DNA of 34,232 bases from Acrocarpospora phusangensis. GTDB lineage: Bacteria > Actinomycetota > Actinomycetes > Streptosporangiales > Streptosporangiaceae. A program made the translations under genes and the position numbers. The notes below the pieces were generated by a model. That model had not been told where the DNA came from. It saw only the letters and a list, made by a program, of their open reading frames with translations, and ran no database searches. Positions 21,059-30,347 of the stretch are shown here, piece by piece. The stretch is from positions 1 to 34,232 of the forward strand of contig NZ_BOOA01000085.1 in the NCBI RefSeq assembly GCF_016862995.1, in the 5' to 3' direction. Numbering within the stretch: position 1 is the stretch's first letter; every line of letters begins with the position of its first letter.

Positions 21059-22429
21059 TCACCTTCCCCGTACACATTTCTCATACAGGTCGAGCAGACG
21101 TCCACCCGGGTCGTACGCGCGCTTGACCGGCCAGTAGGCGTCTCCGTTGTAGAAGCGCCAGAACTCCTCTCGAGCATAGAAGGAGCTCGAATAGAGAGAC
21201 TTGTGGCCCTCCAGTTCGTGCACGGCGTGCTCGATCAGGCGGTTGTAGTAACCGTCCTGCTGCCCCCGCGGCAGCGCGACCATCCCCCAGAAACCGAAGT
21301 TCACGTACAGCCGGCCGGGCTCCAGCGGGTAGAGGCTCCACTCCCGCGTGGACTTCAGCGGGCACATCCAGAGCGGCGTCATGCCCACCTGGCGGTGAAA
21401 GAAGTCCAGGAACTCGGCGCCCCGCTCGACCGGGACCTCCACGTCCTGGATGACCGACTCGTGGACCGGGTTGTCCCGCCAGCGGTCGATCCTGGCGGTG
21501 ATGCCGTACCGCTGGTCGAGGCCGACGAGCTTGCGGTAGACGTCGGAGCGCAGCCAGCGGCGCGGCGTGATGGAACGCACCAGGGGCTGCTGCACGCCGA
21601 AGGCCCGCGAGCACCAGAACCAGTCGGTGTCCCAGCGCCACAGGTAGTCACGGATGGTGAGCCAGTCGCGCGTACGGTTCCGCATCGACTGGTAGTAGAT
21701 CCGCATCCCCGTGTAGTCCGACACGTACGGCGCGCGCTCCGCGAACCGGCCGAGCGTGATGTACATCTCATCGGGCCCGAAGTACGTGCCGTCGATGAAG
21801 TCGATCGGGTCGCCGTCGTGCTCGCGGGTCTCGCAGATCTCCTGCATGGCCAGCATGCACTTGTCGGCGTCGGTGAACCGCACGTGCGTGAGGCGCACGT
21901 ACGGCTGCACGGGGGCCAGCTTGATCTTGATGCGGAGCGCGTAGCCGAGCGTGCCGTACGAGTTCGGGAAGGCGTTGAACAGGTCGCTGAACTCGTTGTC
22001 GGCGCGGGCGACCACGATCCTGCCGTCGCCGGTGAGGATCTCCAGCTCCTCCACCGACTCGTGCGGCAGGCCGTCCTTGAAGGAGCTGGACTCGATGCCG
22101 AGCCCGGTGACCGCGCCACCCAGCGTGATCGTCTTCAGCTGCGGCACCACGAACGGCATGAGCCCGTGCGGCAGGGTCGCGTCGACCAGGTTCTCGTAGG
22201 TCGTCATGCCCTGCACCTCGGCGGTGCGGGTCACCGGATCCACGTGGATGACCTGGTCGAGGTCGCGGGCGGAGAGCTTGGCCGTCTTGGTGGGCTCACG
22301 GAAGCGGAACAGGTTCGTCGTGGCCTTGGCCAGCCGCGGAGCCGCGTCCTCGGGCATCGCCGCGTAGGACTCGCGGATCTGCTCCACCGCTCTCCGATGG
22401 GTGGTCATACTGGTCGTGCGCTCGGGCAT
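21059..22429 (-). CDS. tmsA: FAD-binding oxidoreductase for 10-methyl fatty acid synthesis
   Basis: This 456-residue flavoprotein has an N-terminal FAD-linked oxidase (PCMH) domain: TTYENLVDATLPHGLMPFVVPQ, then TLGGAVTGLGIESSSFKDG and NSYGTLGYALRIKIKL. The C-terminal half resembles the DHCR24/Rv0449c group (PLWMCPLKS, LYVNFGFWG). In mycobacteria and other actinobacteria the tmsA/bfaA product reduces the 10-methylene intermediate made by TmsB to the 10-methyl group. It is the first gene of a two-gene operon with 4 nt before tmsB. ATG 22429 has GGGGGTGG about 7 nt upstream; a second in-frame ATG at 22408 is possible. The small third gene (tmsC) seen in some operons is absent. The role is supported by the pairing. 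Confidence 0.85.
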   Translation of the reverse strand: MPERTTSMTTHRRAVEQIRESYAAMPEDAAPRLAKATTNLFRFREPTKTAKLSARDLDQVIHVDPVTRTAEVQGMTTYENLVDATLPHGLMPFVVPQLKTITLGGAVTGLGIESSSFKDGLPHESVEELEILTGDGRIVVARADNEFSDLFNAFPNSYGTLGYALRIKIKLAPVQPYVRLTHVRFTDADKCMLAMQEICETREHDGDPIDFIDGTYFGPDEMYITLGRFAERAPYVSDYTGMRIYYQSMRNRTRDWLTIRDYLWRWDTDWFWCSRAFGVQQPLVRSITPRRWLRSDVYRKLVGLDQRYGITARIDRWRDNPVHESVIQDVEVPVERGAEFLDFFHRQVGMTPLWMCPLKSTREWSLYPLEPGRLYVNFGFWGMVALPRGQQDGYYNRLIEHAVHELEGHKSLYSSSFYAREEFWRFYNGDAYWPVKRAYDPGGRLLDLYEKCVRGR

Positions 22430-22445
22430 GACACCACCCCCAGGG

Positions 22446-22451
22446 ATTGTA
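22446..22451 (-). promoter_or_regulatory. candidate -10 box for tmsAB
   Basis: TACAAT on minus lies 16 nt before the tmsA ATG, close to the TATAAT consensus. No good -35 is seen. A transcript from here would have a very short leader. Confidence 0.4.
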
Positions 22452-22513
22452 GAGATCGTCCTAGAGGAACGCTATCCCCCTAAAACACCGCAGACCAGAC
22501 TACACACGTTAAG

Positions 22514-22531
22514 CCCGAGAAAACTGTCGGG
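22514..22531 (-). terminator. weak hairpin after the dehydrogenase gene
   Basis: CCCGA (22514-22518) and TCGGG (22527-22531) pair around an 8-nt loop in the gap between the dehydrogenase stop and the tmsAB promoter. The stem is short and the T-tract poor. Confidence 0.3.
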
Positions 22532-22581
22532 TCGATGGGCGTGCGTTGACGGTTGTTCCCCGCTCTCACATGGGAGAACCC

Positions 22582-23562
22582 TCAATCCCTGCGGCGGATC
22601 ACCGGGGTCACGCCGTTGACCACGTTGGCCACCGGGCGGCCCGTGACGGCGGCCTCCAGATTGCCGAGCACGGCCTGGAGCAGGCGGCCGGTGGACTGCT
22701 GGGTGGCTCCGGCGACGTGCGGGGAGAGCAGCACGCGGTCGCTCTCGCGCAGCGGGTCGCCGGGCGGCAGCGGCTCGGTGGCGTACACGTCCAGGGCGGC
22801 TCCGGCCAGGTGCCCGGAGGCGAGGGCGTCCAGCAGGGCGCGCTCGTCGACGATGCCGCCCCTGGCCGCGTTGACCAGGTACGACCCCTGCGGCATGCGG
22901 GCCAGCCTGGCGGCGTCCAGCAGGCCGCGGGTCTCCTCGGCCAGCGGGAGCACGACCACCAGCACGTCGCTGGTCTCGATCAGCTCGTCCAGTTCGCGGT
23001 AGGGCGCGTGGGCGTCGGGTTTGGGGGTGCGGGACCAGTAGCAGACCTGGCATCCCAGGCCGCTGAACATCTGGGTGCAGAGCGCGCCGATGGCGCCGTG
23101 GCCGAGGACGCCCACCCGGCACGAGGACAGCTCGCCGGGGCGCAGGTCCAGCTGCGGCCATCCCCCGGCGCGGGTCGCCGCGTCACCCTGGACCAGGCGG
23201 CGCACCAGGGCGAAAGCCGCGGCCACGCACCATTCGGCCACGCCCAGCGCGTTGGCTCCCGCCGTGTTGGCGAGCGGGACGCCGACGGCGGCCAGGGCCT
23301 CCAGGTCGTGGCCGTCCACGCCCACCGAGGGCTGCTGGGCGAAGGCCAGCTTGGGCGCGTGCCGGACGGCCTCCGCGTCCAGGACCAGCGTGCCGCTCCA
23401 GTCCCCGATCACGATCTCGGCGTCGGGGAGCGCCTCCAGCAGCGCGGCGCGGTCCCGCCGGGCCGGTACGGAGACCTCCACCCGGTCGCCGAGACCGCCC
23501 AGCATGCCGCGCACGGCGGCCTCGGGCAGCGGCGGAAGGGCGAGCACGTGCCACGGTTTCAT
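22582..23562 (-). CDS. D-isomer-specific 2-hydroxyacid dehydrogenase
   Basis: This 326-residue NAD(P)-dependent dehydrogenase interconverts a 2-hydroxyacid and its 2-ketoacid. The Rossmann motif is GVLGHGAIG. The catalytic triad is visible as Arg in NAARGGIVDE, Glu in YATEP and His in SPHVAGAT. The length is normal. Its ATG overlaps the kinase stop (ATGA, 23559-23562), so it is translated with the upstream kinase gene. The family includes glyoxylate, phosphoglycerate and hydroxypyruvate reductases; the divergent N-terminal domain (ALPPLPEAAVRGML) does not let me choose. The link to the kinase is unusual and may mean the kinase regulates it. Confidence 0.9.
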   Translation of the reverse strand: MKPWHVLALPPLPEAAVRGMLGGLGDRVEVSVPARRDRAALLEALPDAEIVIGDWSGTLVLDAEAVRHAPKLAFAQQPSVGVDGHDLEALAAVGVPLANTAGANALGVAEWCVAAAFALVRRLVQGDAATRAGGWPQLDLRPGELSSCRVGVLGHGAIGALCTQMFSGLGCQVCYWSRTPKPDAHAPYRELDELIETSDVLVVVLPLAEETRGLLDAARLARMPQGSYLVNAARGGIVDERALLDALASGHLAGAALDVYATEPLPPGDPLRESDRVLLSPHVAGATQQSTGRLLQAVLGNLEAAVTGRPVANVVNGVTPVIRRRD

Positions 23563-25019
23563 GATCCCACCCTAGGCCGGAAACTCCCCAGAACCCGGGT
23601 CATCGCGACAGTCTGATTCGCCCAGCGCGTCTGCTCGGACGTCCAGGTCAGGAGGTAGGCGTTCGCGCCCACCGTGATCAGCCGGTTCAGCTCCCGGTAG
23701 CGCACCCCGGAGGTGAGCCAGGGCTGGCTCCGGGTGTCGCCCGCCGTGAAGACGGCCTCCCATTCGATGGCGCTGCCGTACGAGGTGGAGACGCGGTCGG
23801 TCCGCAGGCGACGGTAGTCGCGCAGGTCGCGGGAGCGGGTGACCTCCACATCGGTGATCATCTGGCGCGCGGGCGCGTACGCGGAGGCCTCCTCGACGCC
23901 GAGGTGGCTCGCGCCGTCGCGGCTGAGCCATTCGGTGTACCCCTCGGCGCGGGAGCCGGTCCAGGCGCGGGGGTAGCCGATCGTCCAGCCGGCCGGGGAG
24001 ACGTACCGCTTGAAGACCGAGGTGGGGGTGGGGGACGGGGTCGGGCTGGGGGACGGCGACGGCGAGGCGGTGGCCATCGGCAGCGCGGGCCCGTTGAGCG
24101 ACATCATCGACCAGGCCGCGGTCCCGCTGAGCGCCACCGCCGCCACCGCCGCCACCGCGATCAGCCAGGTACGGCCCCGCCGCCGACGGCCGCGCTCCTT
24201 GGCCGGTTCGCCCTCGACCGGGGCCAACAGGCGCTCGGCCTCCGCCGCCGTGGCCCGCTCGGCGGGATCACGTCTGAGCAGCGCCGACAGGGCCGGGTGC
24301 AGGGCGGGGTGGAGGCGGCCGAAGTCGGGTTCCTCGGTGATCACCGCCGCCACGGTAGCGATCATGGTGCCCCGGTCGAAGGGCGACTTGCCGAGCACGG
24401 CCGCGTACAGGGTGGCGCCGAGCGACCACAGGTCGGAGGGCGGCCCGAAATCGCGGCCCTCGGCCCGCTCGGGCGCGATGAACGCGGGCGAGCCGGTCAG
24501 CGTGCCGACCACGGGCAGCTCAGGGTCGGCCTCGGCGGTGGCGACGCCGAAGTCGGTGAGCACCGCCCGCCCCTCCGGCGTGACCAGGATGTTGGCCGGC
24601 TTGACGTCGCGGTGCAGCACGCCGGCCGCGTGCGCGGTGTCCAGGGCGGCGAGGATCTGCCTGCCGATCGCGGCCACCTCCCGCACCGGCATCGAACCCT
24701 GCTCCCGGACCAGCTGCTCCAGCGAGGGCGCGGCGATCAACTCCATCACGATCCACGGGCGGCCGTCCTCCTCCACCACGTCGTAGATCGCGACGATGTT
24801 GCGGTGGCTGAGGCGGGCGGCGGTCCTGGCCTCCCGGCCGGTCCGCAGCAGCTGGCGTTCCAGCTCATGGACCGGCAGCCCGAGCGGCAGCAGGACCTCC
24901 TTGACCGCGACCGGCCGGTCCAGCAGCGTGTCGTGACCCTCCCACACCACGCCCATGGCGCCCTGGCCCAGCTTGCGCTTGAGCTGGTAGCGCCGCGCGA
25001 CCAGGCGCTCCCCCTCCAT
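23559..25019 (-). CDS. transmembrane Ser/Thr protein kinase (Hanks type)
   Basis: This 486-residue receptor-like kinase has all catalytic motifs: Gly loop GQGAMGVVWEG, Lys in VAVKEV, catalytic loop HRDVKPANI, DFG, and APER. After the kinase domain (about 1-265) and a basic stretch (KERGRRRRGRT) comes one membrane helix (WLIAVAAVAAVALSGTAAW), a Ser/Pro/Thr linker, and an extracellular domain of about 140 residues (FKRYVSPAGWTIGYP ...) of unknown ligand. There are no PASTA repeats. The ATG at 25019 is preceded by AAGGGGG; the frame is open to 25427, but that extension crosses the racemase start region on the other strand. It is the first gene of the operon. Confidence 0.93.
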   Translation of the reverse strand: MEGERLVARRYQLKRKLGQGAMGVVWEGHDTLLDRPVAVKEVLLPLGLPVHELERQLLRTGREARTAARLSHRNIVAIYDVVEEDGRPWIVMELIAAPSLEQLVREQGSMPVREVAAIGRQILAALDTAHAAGVLHRDVKPANILVTPEGRAVLTDFGVATAEADPELPVVGTLTGSPAFIAPERAEGRDFGPPSDLWSLGATLYAAVLGKSPFDRGTMIATVAAVITEEPDFGRLHPALHPALSALLRRDPAERATAAEAERLLAPVEGEPAKERGRRRRGRTWLIAVAAVAAVALSGTAAWSMMSLNGPALPMATASPSPSPSPTPSPTPTSVFKRYVSPAGWTIGYPRAWTGSRAEGYTEWLSRDGASHLGVEEASAYAPARQMITDVEVTRSRDLRDYRRLRTDRVSTSYGSAIEWEAVFTAGDTRSQPWLTSGVRYRELNRLITVGANAYLLTWTSEQTRWANQTVAMTRVLGSFRPRVGS

Positions 25020-25098
25020 CGTGGCCCCCTTGAGCGAACCTAAAGAGCGCCAATTCTCCCATACCGACCACCCCCAGGCGGTGCCACGCGCGCCGGTT

Positions 25099-25114
25099 CC
25101 GAATATTGTTCTAG
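25099..25114. promoter_or_regulatory. GAAT-N3-GTTCTA motif (copy 2) in the racemase promoter
   Basis: CCGAATATTGTTCTAG shares GAAT-N3-GTTCTA, 10 fixed bases, with the site before the distal P450 (12415-12428). It lies 29-45 bp before the racemase ATG, next to a TACTGT -10-like box (25116-25121), in a repressor-like position. Confidence 0.4.
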
Positions 25115-25143
25115 GTACTGTCGCCTGACCGAGGGAGCCGGGA

Positions 25144-26253
25144 ATGAGCGGACCGCTGGCCGGGATTCGCGTGCTGGAACTGGCCGGGCTGGCCCCCGGG
25201 CCGTTCGCGGGCATGATGCTGGCCGACCACGGCGCGGAGGTGCTCCGGGTGGACCGGGTCAAGGCGGTCACCGACGTGCCACGCCGCGACGTGATGGACC
25301 GGGGCAAACGGTCGATCGGCCTGGACCTGAAGTCCCCCGCCGGGGTGGCGGCCCTCAAACAGCTGGCCGCCACCGCGGACGTGGTCATCGAGGTGTTCCG
25401 GCCGGGCGTCGCCGAACGCCTGGGCATCGGCCCCGACGACCTGCTGGCCGTGAACGAGCGCCTGATCTACGGCCGGATGACCGGCTGGGGCCAGGACGGC
25501 CCGCTGGCCCCCACCGCGGGCCACGACATCGACTACATCGCCCTCTCCGGCGTGCTCTCCACGCTGGGCCGGGCCGGGGAGAAGCCCACCCCGCCGATCA
25601 ACATCCTCGGCGACTTCGCCGGCGGCGGCCTCATGCTCGCGTACGGCGTGCTGCTCGCCCTCATCGAACGCGGGCGCACCGGCCGGGGCAGGGTGATCGA
25701 CGCCGCCATGGTGGACGGCGCCGCCCTGCTCTTCTCGATGTTCTTCCAGGCCGCCCAGACCGGCTGGTGGGGCGAACGCGGCACCAACCTGCTGGACTCC
25801 GGCGCCCCCATGTACGACACGTACGAGACGGCCGACGGCAGACACGTCGCCGTGGGCTCGCTGGAACCGCAGTTCTGGGCCGAGATGCTCCGCCTGATGG
25901 GCCTCACCGACCTGCCGGACCGGGACGACCGGGCCAACTGGCCGGCCATCAGGGAACGCCTGACCGCCGCCTTCAAGTCCCGGACCCGGCAGGACTGGGA
26001 GACCGTCTTCGCGGGGTCGGACGCGTGCGTCACGCCCGTACTGGACCTGGCCGAAGCCCCGGACCACCCGCACAACCGCGCCCGGGGCATGTTCGTCGAG
26101 ATCGACGGCGCGACCCAGCCGGCGCCCGCCCCCCGCCTGCTCGGCGCGTCCCGCGGCGACCTCGCGCCCGCGACCCGCCTGGACGACCTGACGTCCTGGG
26201 GGCTGGACGAAGCAACCGCAAAAACCCTCCGCGACCAGGGAGTTCTCGCCTGA
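25144..26253 (+). CDS. alpha-methylacyl-CoA racemase (CaiB/BaiF family III)
   Basis: This 369-residue family III CoA-transferase-fold protein is of the racemase type. It would epimerise 2-methylacyl-CoAs between R and S forms so that methyl-branched chains can enter beta-oxidation. The N-terminal LAGLAPGPFAGMMLADHGAEV and RGKRSIGLDLKS are typical. The catalytic His127 (GHDIDY) and Asp157 (LGDFAGGG) align with His126/Asp156 of mycobacterial MCR. The frame ends in TGATG, overlapping the nitroreductase ATG by 1 nt. The start has a GGGAG site. Its upstream motif is shared with a P450 gene, consistent with a role in branched lipid or sterol side-chain catabolism, which is inference. Confidence 0.92.
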   Translation: MSGPLAGIRVLELAGLAPGPFAGMMLADHGAEVLRVDRVKAVTDVPRRDVMDRGKRSIGLDLKSPAGVAALKQLAATADVVIEVFRPGVAERLGIGPDDLLAVNERLIYGRMTGWGQDGPLAPTAGHDIDYIALSGVLSTLGRAGEKPTPPINILGDFAGGGLMLAYGVLLALIERGRTGRGRVIDAAMVDGAALLFSMFFQAAQTGWWGERGTNLLDSGAPMYDTYETADGRHVAVGSLEPQFWAEMLRLMGLTDLPDRDDRANWPAIRERLTAAFKSRTRQDWETVFAGSDACVTPVLDLAEAPDHPHNRARGMFVEIDGATQPAPAPRLLGASRGDLAPATRLDDLTSWGLDEATAKTLRDQGVLA

Positions 26254-26906
26254 TGGACGTCTTCGAAGCGCTGTACACCACCCGGGCCATGCGCCGCGTC
26301 AAACCGGACCCGATCCCGGCCGAGGTCCAGGAGCGCATCCTGGACGCGGCCGTACGCGGGCCGAGTGGCGGCAACACCCAGAGCTGGCGGTTCCTGCTGC
26401 TGGACGATCCGGCGGTGAAGGCGGAGCTCGGGCCGCTGTACCGGCAGGCGCTCGGGGTGCTGTTCGACACGCACTACAAGCCGATGCGGGAGAAGGGGGA
26501 CGCGCGGGCGCAGAGCGTGCTCAGGTCGGCGCAGCATCTCGCGGACCATTTCGAGGCGTACCCGCTGATGCTCTTCGCGTTCACGCGCAACGACCCGTCC
26601 GGAGGGTCGATCTTCCCGTCGGTCTGGAGCGCGCAGCTGGCCGCCCGCGCCTTCGGGGTCGGCAGCGCGCTGACCACCGTGCTCGGGCTGTTCCACGGCG
26701 AGGAGGCGATGCGCATCCTGGGCGTGCCCGAGGGCAAGGGCTGGACGATGGCGTGCACCGTGACCTTCGGCTACCCGACCGGCCGCTGGGGGGTCGCGCC
26801 GCGGCGTCCGGTCCACGAGGTGAGCTTCCGCAACCGGTGGGGTGAGCCGGTGGGCTTCGAGATCCCCGAGCCGCTGTGGAACTACGAGGCCGGCGCCTCG
26901 GAGTAG
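26253..26906 (+). CDS. nitroreductase-family FMN oxidoreductase
   Basis: This 217-residue protein has the nitroreductase fold: N-terminal YTTRAMRRVKPDPIP (Arg residues that contact FMN phosphate), RGPSGGNTQSWRF, and GVGSALTTVLGLF followed by the C-terminal GYPTGRWGVAPRRPV. Such enzymes reduce nitro groups, quinones or enoates with NAD(P)H. Translation is coupled to the racemase (TGATG). The pairing suggests a redox step on an acyl-CoA or xenobiotic, but no substrate can be assigned. Its last 25 bp overlap the tail of the converging GyrI-like gene. Confidence 0.9.
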   Translation: MDVFEALYTTRAMRRVKPDPIPAEVQERILDAAVRGPSGGNTQSWRFLLLDDPAVKAELGPLYRQALGVLFDTHYKPMREKGDARAQSVLRSAQHLADHFEAYPLMLFAFTRNDPSGGSIFPSVWSAQLAARAFGVGSALTTVLGLFHGEEAMRILGVPEGKGWTMACTVTFGYPTGRWGVAPRRPVHEVSFRNRWGEPVGFEIPEPLWNYEAGASE

Positions 26907-27388
26907 GGCGCCTCGGTGTACTCGGTGTAGGAGGGCAGGACGGCGACGTAGAGGTCCGCGCCGCCCGGGTGGTGGACCTCCAGGTCGGTGGTGAAGGCGC
27001 GGGCCGGGGACGCGCCCGACTCGGTGTGCTTCCAGAGGTACTGCCAGGCCTCGACGAGCGTCTGCGGCAGCGGGCCGCGCACCTCCAGGTGCATGCAGGG
27101 CAGGCCCGGCACGCGGACCGCGACCATGCCCTCCGGCAGCCGGGTGGCGGTGTGCACGGCGACGCCGACGATCTGGGTGTACGCGCCGTTGTGGTCGCTC
27201 TCGTAGTCGGTGAGCACCGCGTAGAGGTTCTCGTCGGAACGTCCGGGGACGTGCGCGAAGGCGCCGGGCGCGCCCGCGCGGGCCCAGAGCCCCGGCAGTT
27301 GCGCGCGCGCCGGGTCGGCCTCGGCCGCGTTCGTGGTCCGCACGACGTGGCCGACGACGAGCAGCTCGGGCCGCTCAACAATGATCAC
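26882..27388 (-). CDS. GyrI-like effector-binding protein
   Basis: This 168-residue protein resembles the stand-alone GyrI-like / AraC effector-binding fold, with two related halves and conserved aromatic and acidic residues (ENLYAVLTDYESDHNGAY; AWQYLWKHTESG; DLEVHHPGGADLYVAVLP). Relatives bind hydrophobic small molecules or hydrolyse them. The start is GTG 27388 with AAGGGGGA upstream. The frame is open much further upstream, through guaB1 in antisense, which I treat as a shadow. It is divergent from guaB1 and overlaps the nitroreductase tail. It has no DNA-binding domain. Confidence 0.8.
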   Translation of the reverse strand: MIIVERPELLVVGHVVRTTNAAEADPARAQLPGLWARAGAPGAFAHVPGRSDENLYAVLTDYESDHNGAYTQIVGVAVHTATRLPEGMVAVRVPGLPCMHLEVRGPLPQTLVEAWQYLWKHTESGASPARAFTTDLEVHHPGGADLYVAVLPSYTEYTEAPYSEAPAS

Positions 27389-27409
27389 AGATCGTCCCCC
27401 TTCGACTGA

Positions 27410-28903
<1,494 letters not shown>

Positions 28904-28916
28904 TTCAAGCCGCGTC

Positions 28917-28948
28917 GGCGGGGTAGTGGGATCGCCCATTTCCCCGCC
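28917..28948 (+). terminator. hairpin terminator after guaB1
   Basis: GGCGGGG (28917-28923) pairs with CCCCGCC (28942-28948), enclosing an inner stem TGGG/CCCA. It begins 14 bp past the guaB1 stop and ends 15 bp before the next ATG, so it could also shape that gene's leader. Confidence 0.6.
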
Positions 28949-28963
28949 AACGCAGAGGCGAGC

Positions 28964-29605
28964 ATGTATCAGACCCGGACCACCGAGGACTCCGACCTGA
29001 CGGCGGACCGCCGCCTGCTGGTCAGCTACAACAACTACACCGCGGCGCAGGGCGTCGTGGACACCCTCTCCGACGCGGGCTTCCCCGTCGAGCACGTCGC
29101 CATCGTGGGCAGCGACCTGCGCCTGGAGGAGAACGTCACCGGCCGCATGACCACCCCCCGCGCCGCGCTCAGAGGGGCCGGCAGCGGCGCCATGTTCGGC
29201 CTGGTCGTCGGCCTGTTCCTGGGACTCTTCACCACGACGAGCACCTCCTTCATCGCCCTGGTGCTCTGGTCCATCCTGTGGGGGGCCATCGCCGGCGCGG
29301 CCTTCGGCGCCACCTCCCACGCCTTCCAGGGCGGCACCCGCGACTTCACCTCCCGCAGCCTGATCGTGGCCGGCCGCTACGACGTCCTGGTCGCCACGTC
29401 CATGATCGAACAGGCCCGGACGGTCCTCCAGGGCGGTCTCGCCCCCGCCGACACCGTCGTCGTCGACCGTCCCCCGGCCGCTCCGGCCCCCGCTCCCCCG
29501 GCGCCGCCCGCCAGCAGCGACGGCGACACGACGGAGCACGACCGCGCCCTCATGGACGACCTCCTCACCGAGGACAGCCCGAAAGGCCGCGGCGGGCGCA
29601 AGTGA
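28964..29605 (+). CDS. general-stress YflT-like membrane protein
   Basis: This 213-residue protein has an N-terminal segment like the general-stress 17M/YflT domain (LLVSYNNYTAAQGVVDTLSDAG ... VEHVAIVGSDLRLEENVTGR), then two hydrophobic glycine-rich helices (about 75-115; GAMFGLVVGLFLGLFTT, FIALVLWSILWGAIAGAAFG), a second soluble part (SLIVAGRYDVLVA), and a Pro-rich, charged C-terminal tail. The family is common in actinobacteria and is linked to stress responses, but its molecular role is unknown. The ATG at 28964 has AGAGGCGAG upstream. It follows guaB1 after a hairpin and is probably a separate unit. Confidence 0.85.
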   Translation: MYQTRTTEDSDLTADRRLLVSYNNYTAAQGVVDTLSDAGFPVEHVAIVGSDLRLEENVTGRMTTPRAALRGAGSGAMFGLVVGLFLGLFTTTSTSFIALVLWSILWGAIAGAAFGATSHAFQGGTRDFTSRSLIVAGRYDVLVATSMIEQARTVLQGGLAPADTVVVDRPPAAPAPAPPAPPASSDGDTTEHDRALMDDLLTEDSPKGRGGRK

Positions 29606-29778
29606 CCCAAGCCTGACCCGTGCGCGACGGCACTCCGATCGACATCGATGTGCGGGCCGTCGACGACCCGTGCGGTCTCGGCGTGGGGGAAGCCGCCGAT
29701 GGTCCGCGTACTCCCGGTAGAGTCGGCAGGTCCGGCCGGAACGCGGCCGGCCGCCGGCACGGGGGGCGCGCCACCTAT

Positions 29779-29807
29779 GCCGGACGCCGGCGGCATCGCC
29801 GTCCGGC
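29779..29807 (+). promoter_or_regulatory. hairpin in the FKBP leader
   Basis: GCCGGACG (29779-29786) pairs perfectly with CGTCCGGC (29800-29807) around a 13-nt loop, 34 bp before the FKBP start. A TAGAGT -10-like box lies further upstream. It could be a leader structure or a residual terminator. Confidence 0.35.
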
Positions 29808-29841
29808 GACCGAGCGGCGCGCTTGAAACAAGGAGACCCAC

Positions 29842-30216
29842 GTGGCACTCGAAAAGCCCGAGATCGACTTCCCCGAGGGCAACCCGCCCTCCGACCTGGA
29901 GATCGTCGACCTGGTCGAGGGCGACGGCGCCGAGGCCAAGCCCGGGCAGACCGTGAGTGTGCATTATGTCGGCGTCGCGTTCTCGACCGGCGAGGAGTTC
30001 GACGCGTCCTGGAACCGCGGCCAGGCCTTCCAGTTCCCGCTGGGCGGCGGCCAGGTCATCGCGGGCTGGGACCAGGGCGTCGCGGGCATGAAGGTCGGCG
30101 GTCGCCGCCGCCTCACCATCCCCCCGCACCTCGGGTACGGCAACCGCGGCGCCGGTCGCGTGATCAAGCCCGGCGAGACCCTCATCTTCGTGGTCGACCT
30201 GCTCGACGTCGGCTGA
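29842..30216 (+). CDS. FKBP-type peptidyl-prolyl cis-trans isomerase
   Basis: This 124-residue single-domain FKBP catalyses proline isomerisation in the cytoplasm; no signal peptide is present. Core residues are visible: [52 protein letters not shown], and the terminal [10 protein letters not shown]. The start is GTG 29842 with AAGGAG at good spacing. A frame-shifted longer frame through this region belongs to the ligB reading frame and is a shadow. A strong terminator follows. Confidence 0.95.
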   Translation: MALEKPEIDFPEGNPPSDLEIVDLVEGDGAEAKPGQTVSVHYVGVAFSTGEEFDASWNRGQAFQFPLGGGQVIAGWDQGVAGMKVGGRRRLTIPPHLGYGNRGAGRVIKPGETLIFVVDLLDVG

Positions 30217-30229
30217 TCCACCATCCCGC

Positions 30230-30257
30230 CAGCCCCCGGCCACGACACCGGGGGCTG
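30230..30257 (+). terminator. hairpin terminator after the FKBP gene
   Basis: CAGCCCCCGG (30230-30239) pairs perfectly with CCGGGGGCTG (30248-30257), loop CCACGACA. It starts 14 bp past the stop codon. No T-run follows, but the stem is very stable. Confidence 0.85.
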
Positions 30258-30258
30258 C

Positions 30259-30294
30259 GGATTCGGTGGTGGATTCGGTGGTGGATTAGGTGGT
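30259..30294. repeat. three 12-bp tandem repeats before ligB
   Basis: GGATTCGGTGGT occurs twice exactly and once as GGATTAGGTGGT, in tandem (30259-30270, 30271-30282, 30283-30294). The array fills the space between the FKBP terminator and the ligB promoter area. Confidence 0.85.
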
Positions 30295-30347
30295 GGCGGG
30301 CGTGGCCACTCTGGCGGCATTACAACGGACTAGGGCAGGATTACCGT

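Noticed and set aside
29823-30347. N-terminal extension of ligB through the FKBP gene
   Set aside because: It is out of frame with a well-supported FKBP gene, crosses a strong terminator and gives Arg/Pro-rich junk; GTG 30348 yields the normal LigB length.
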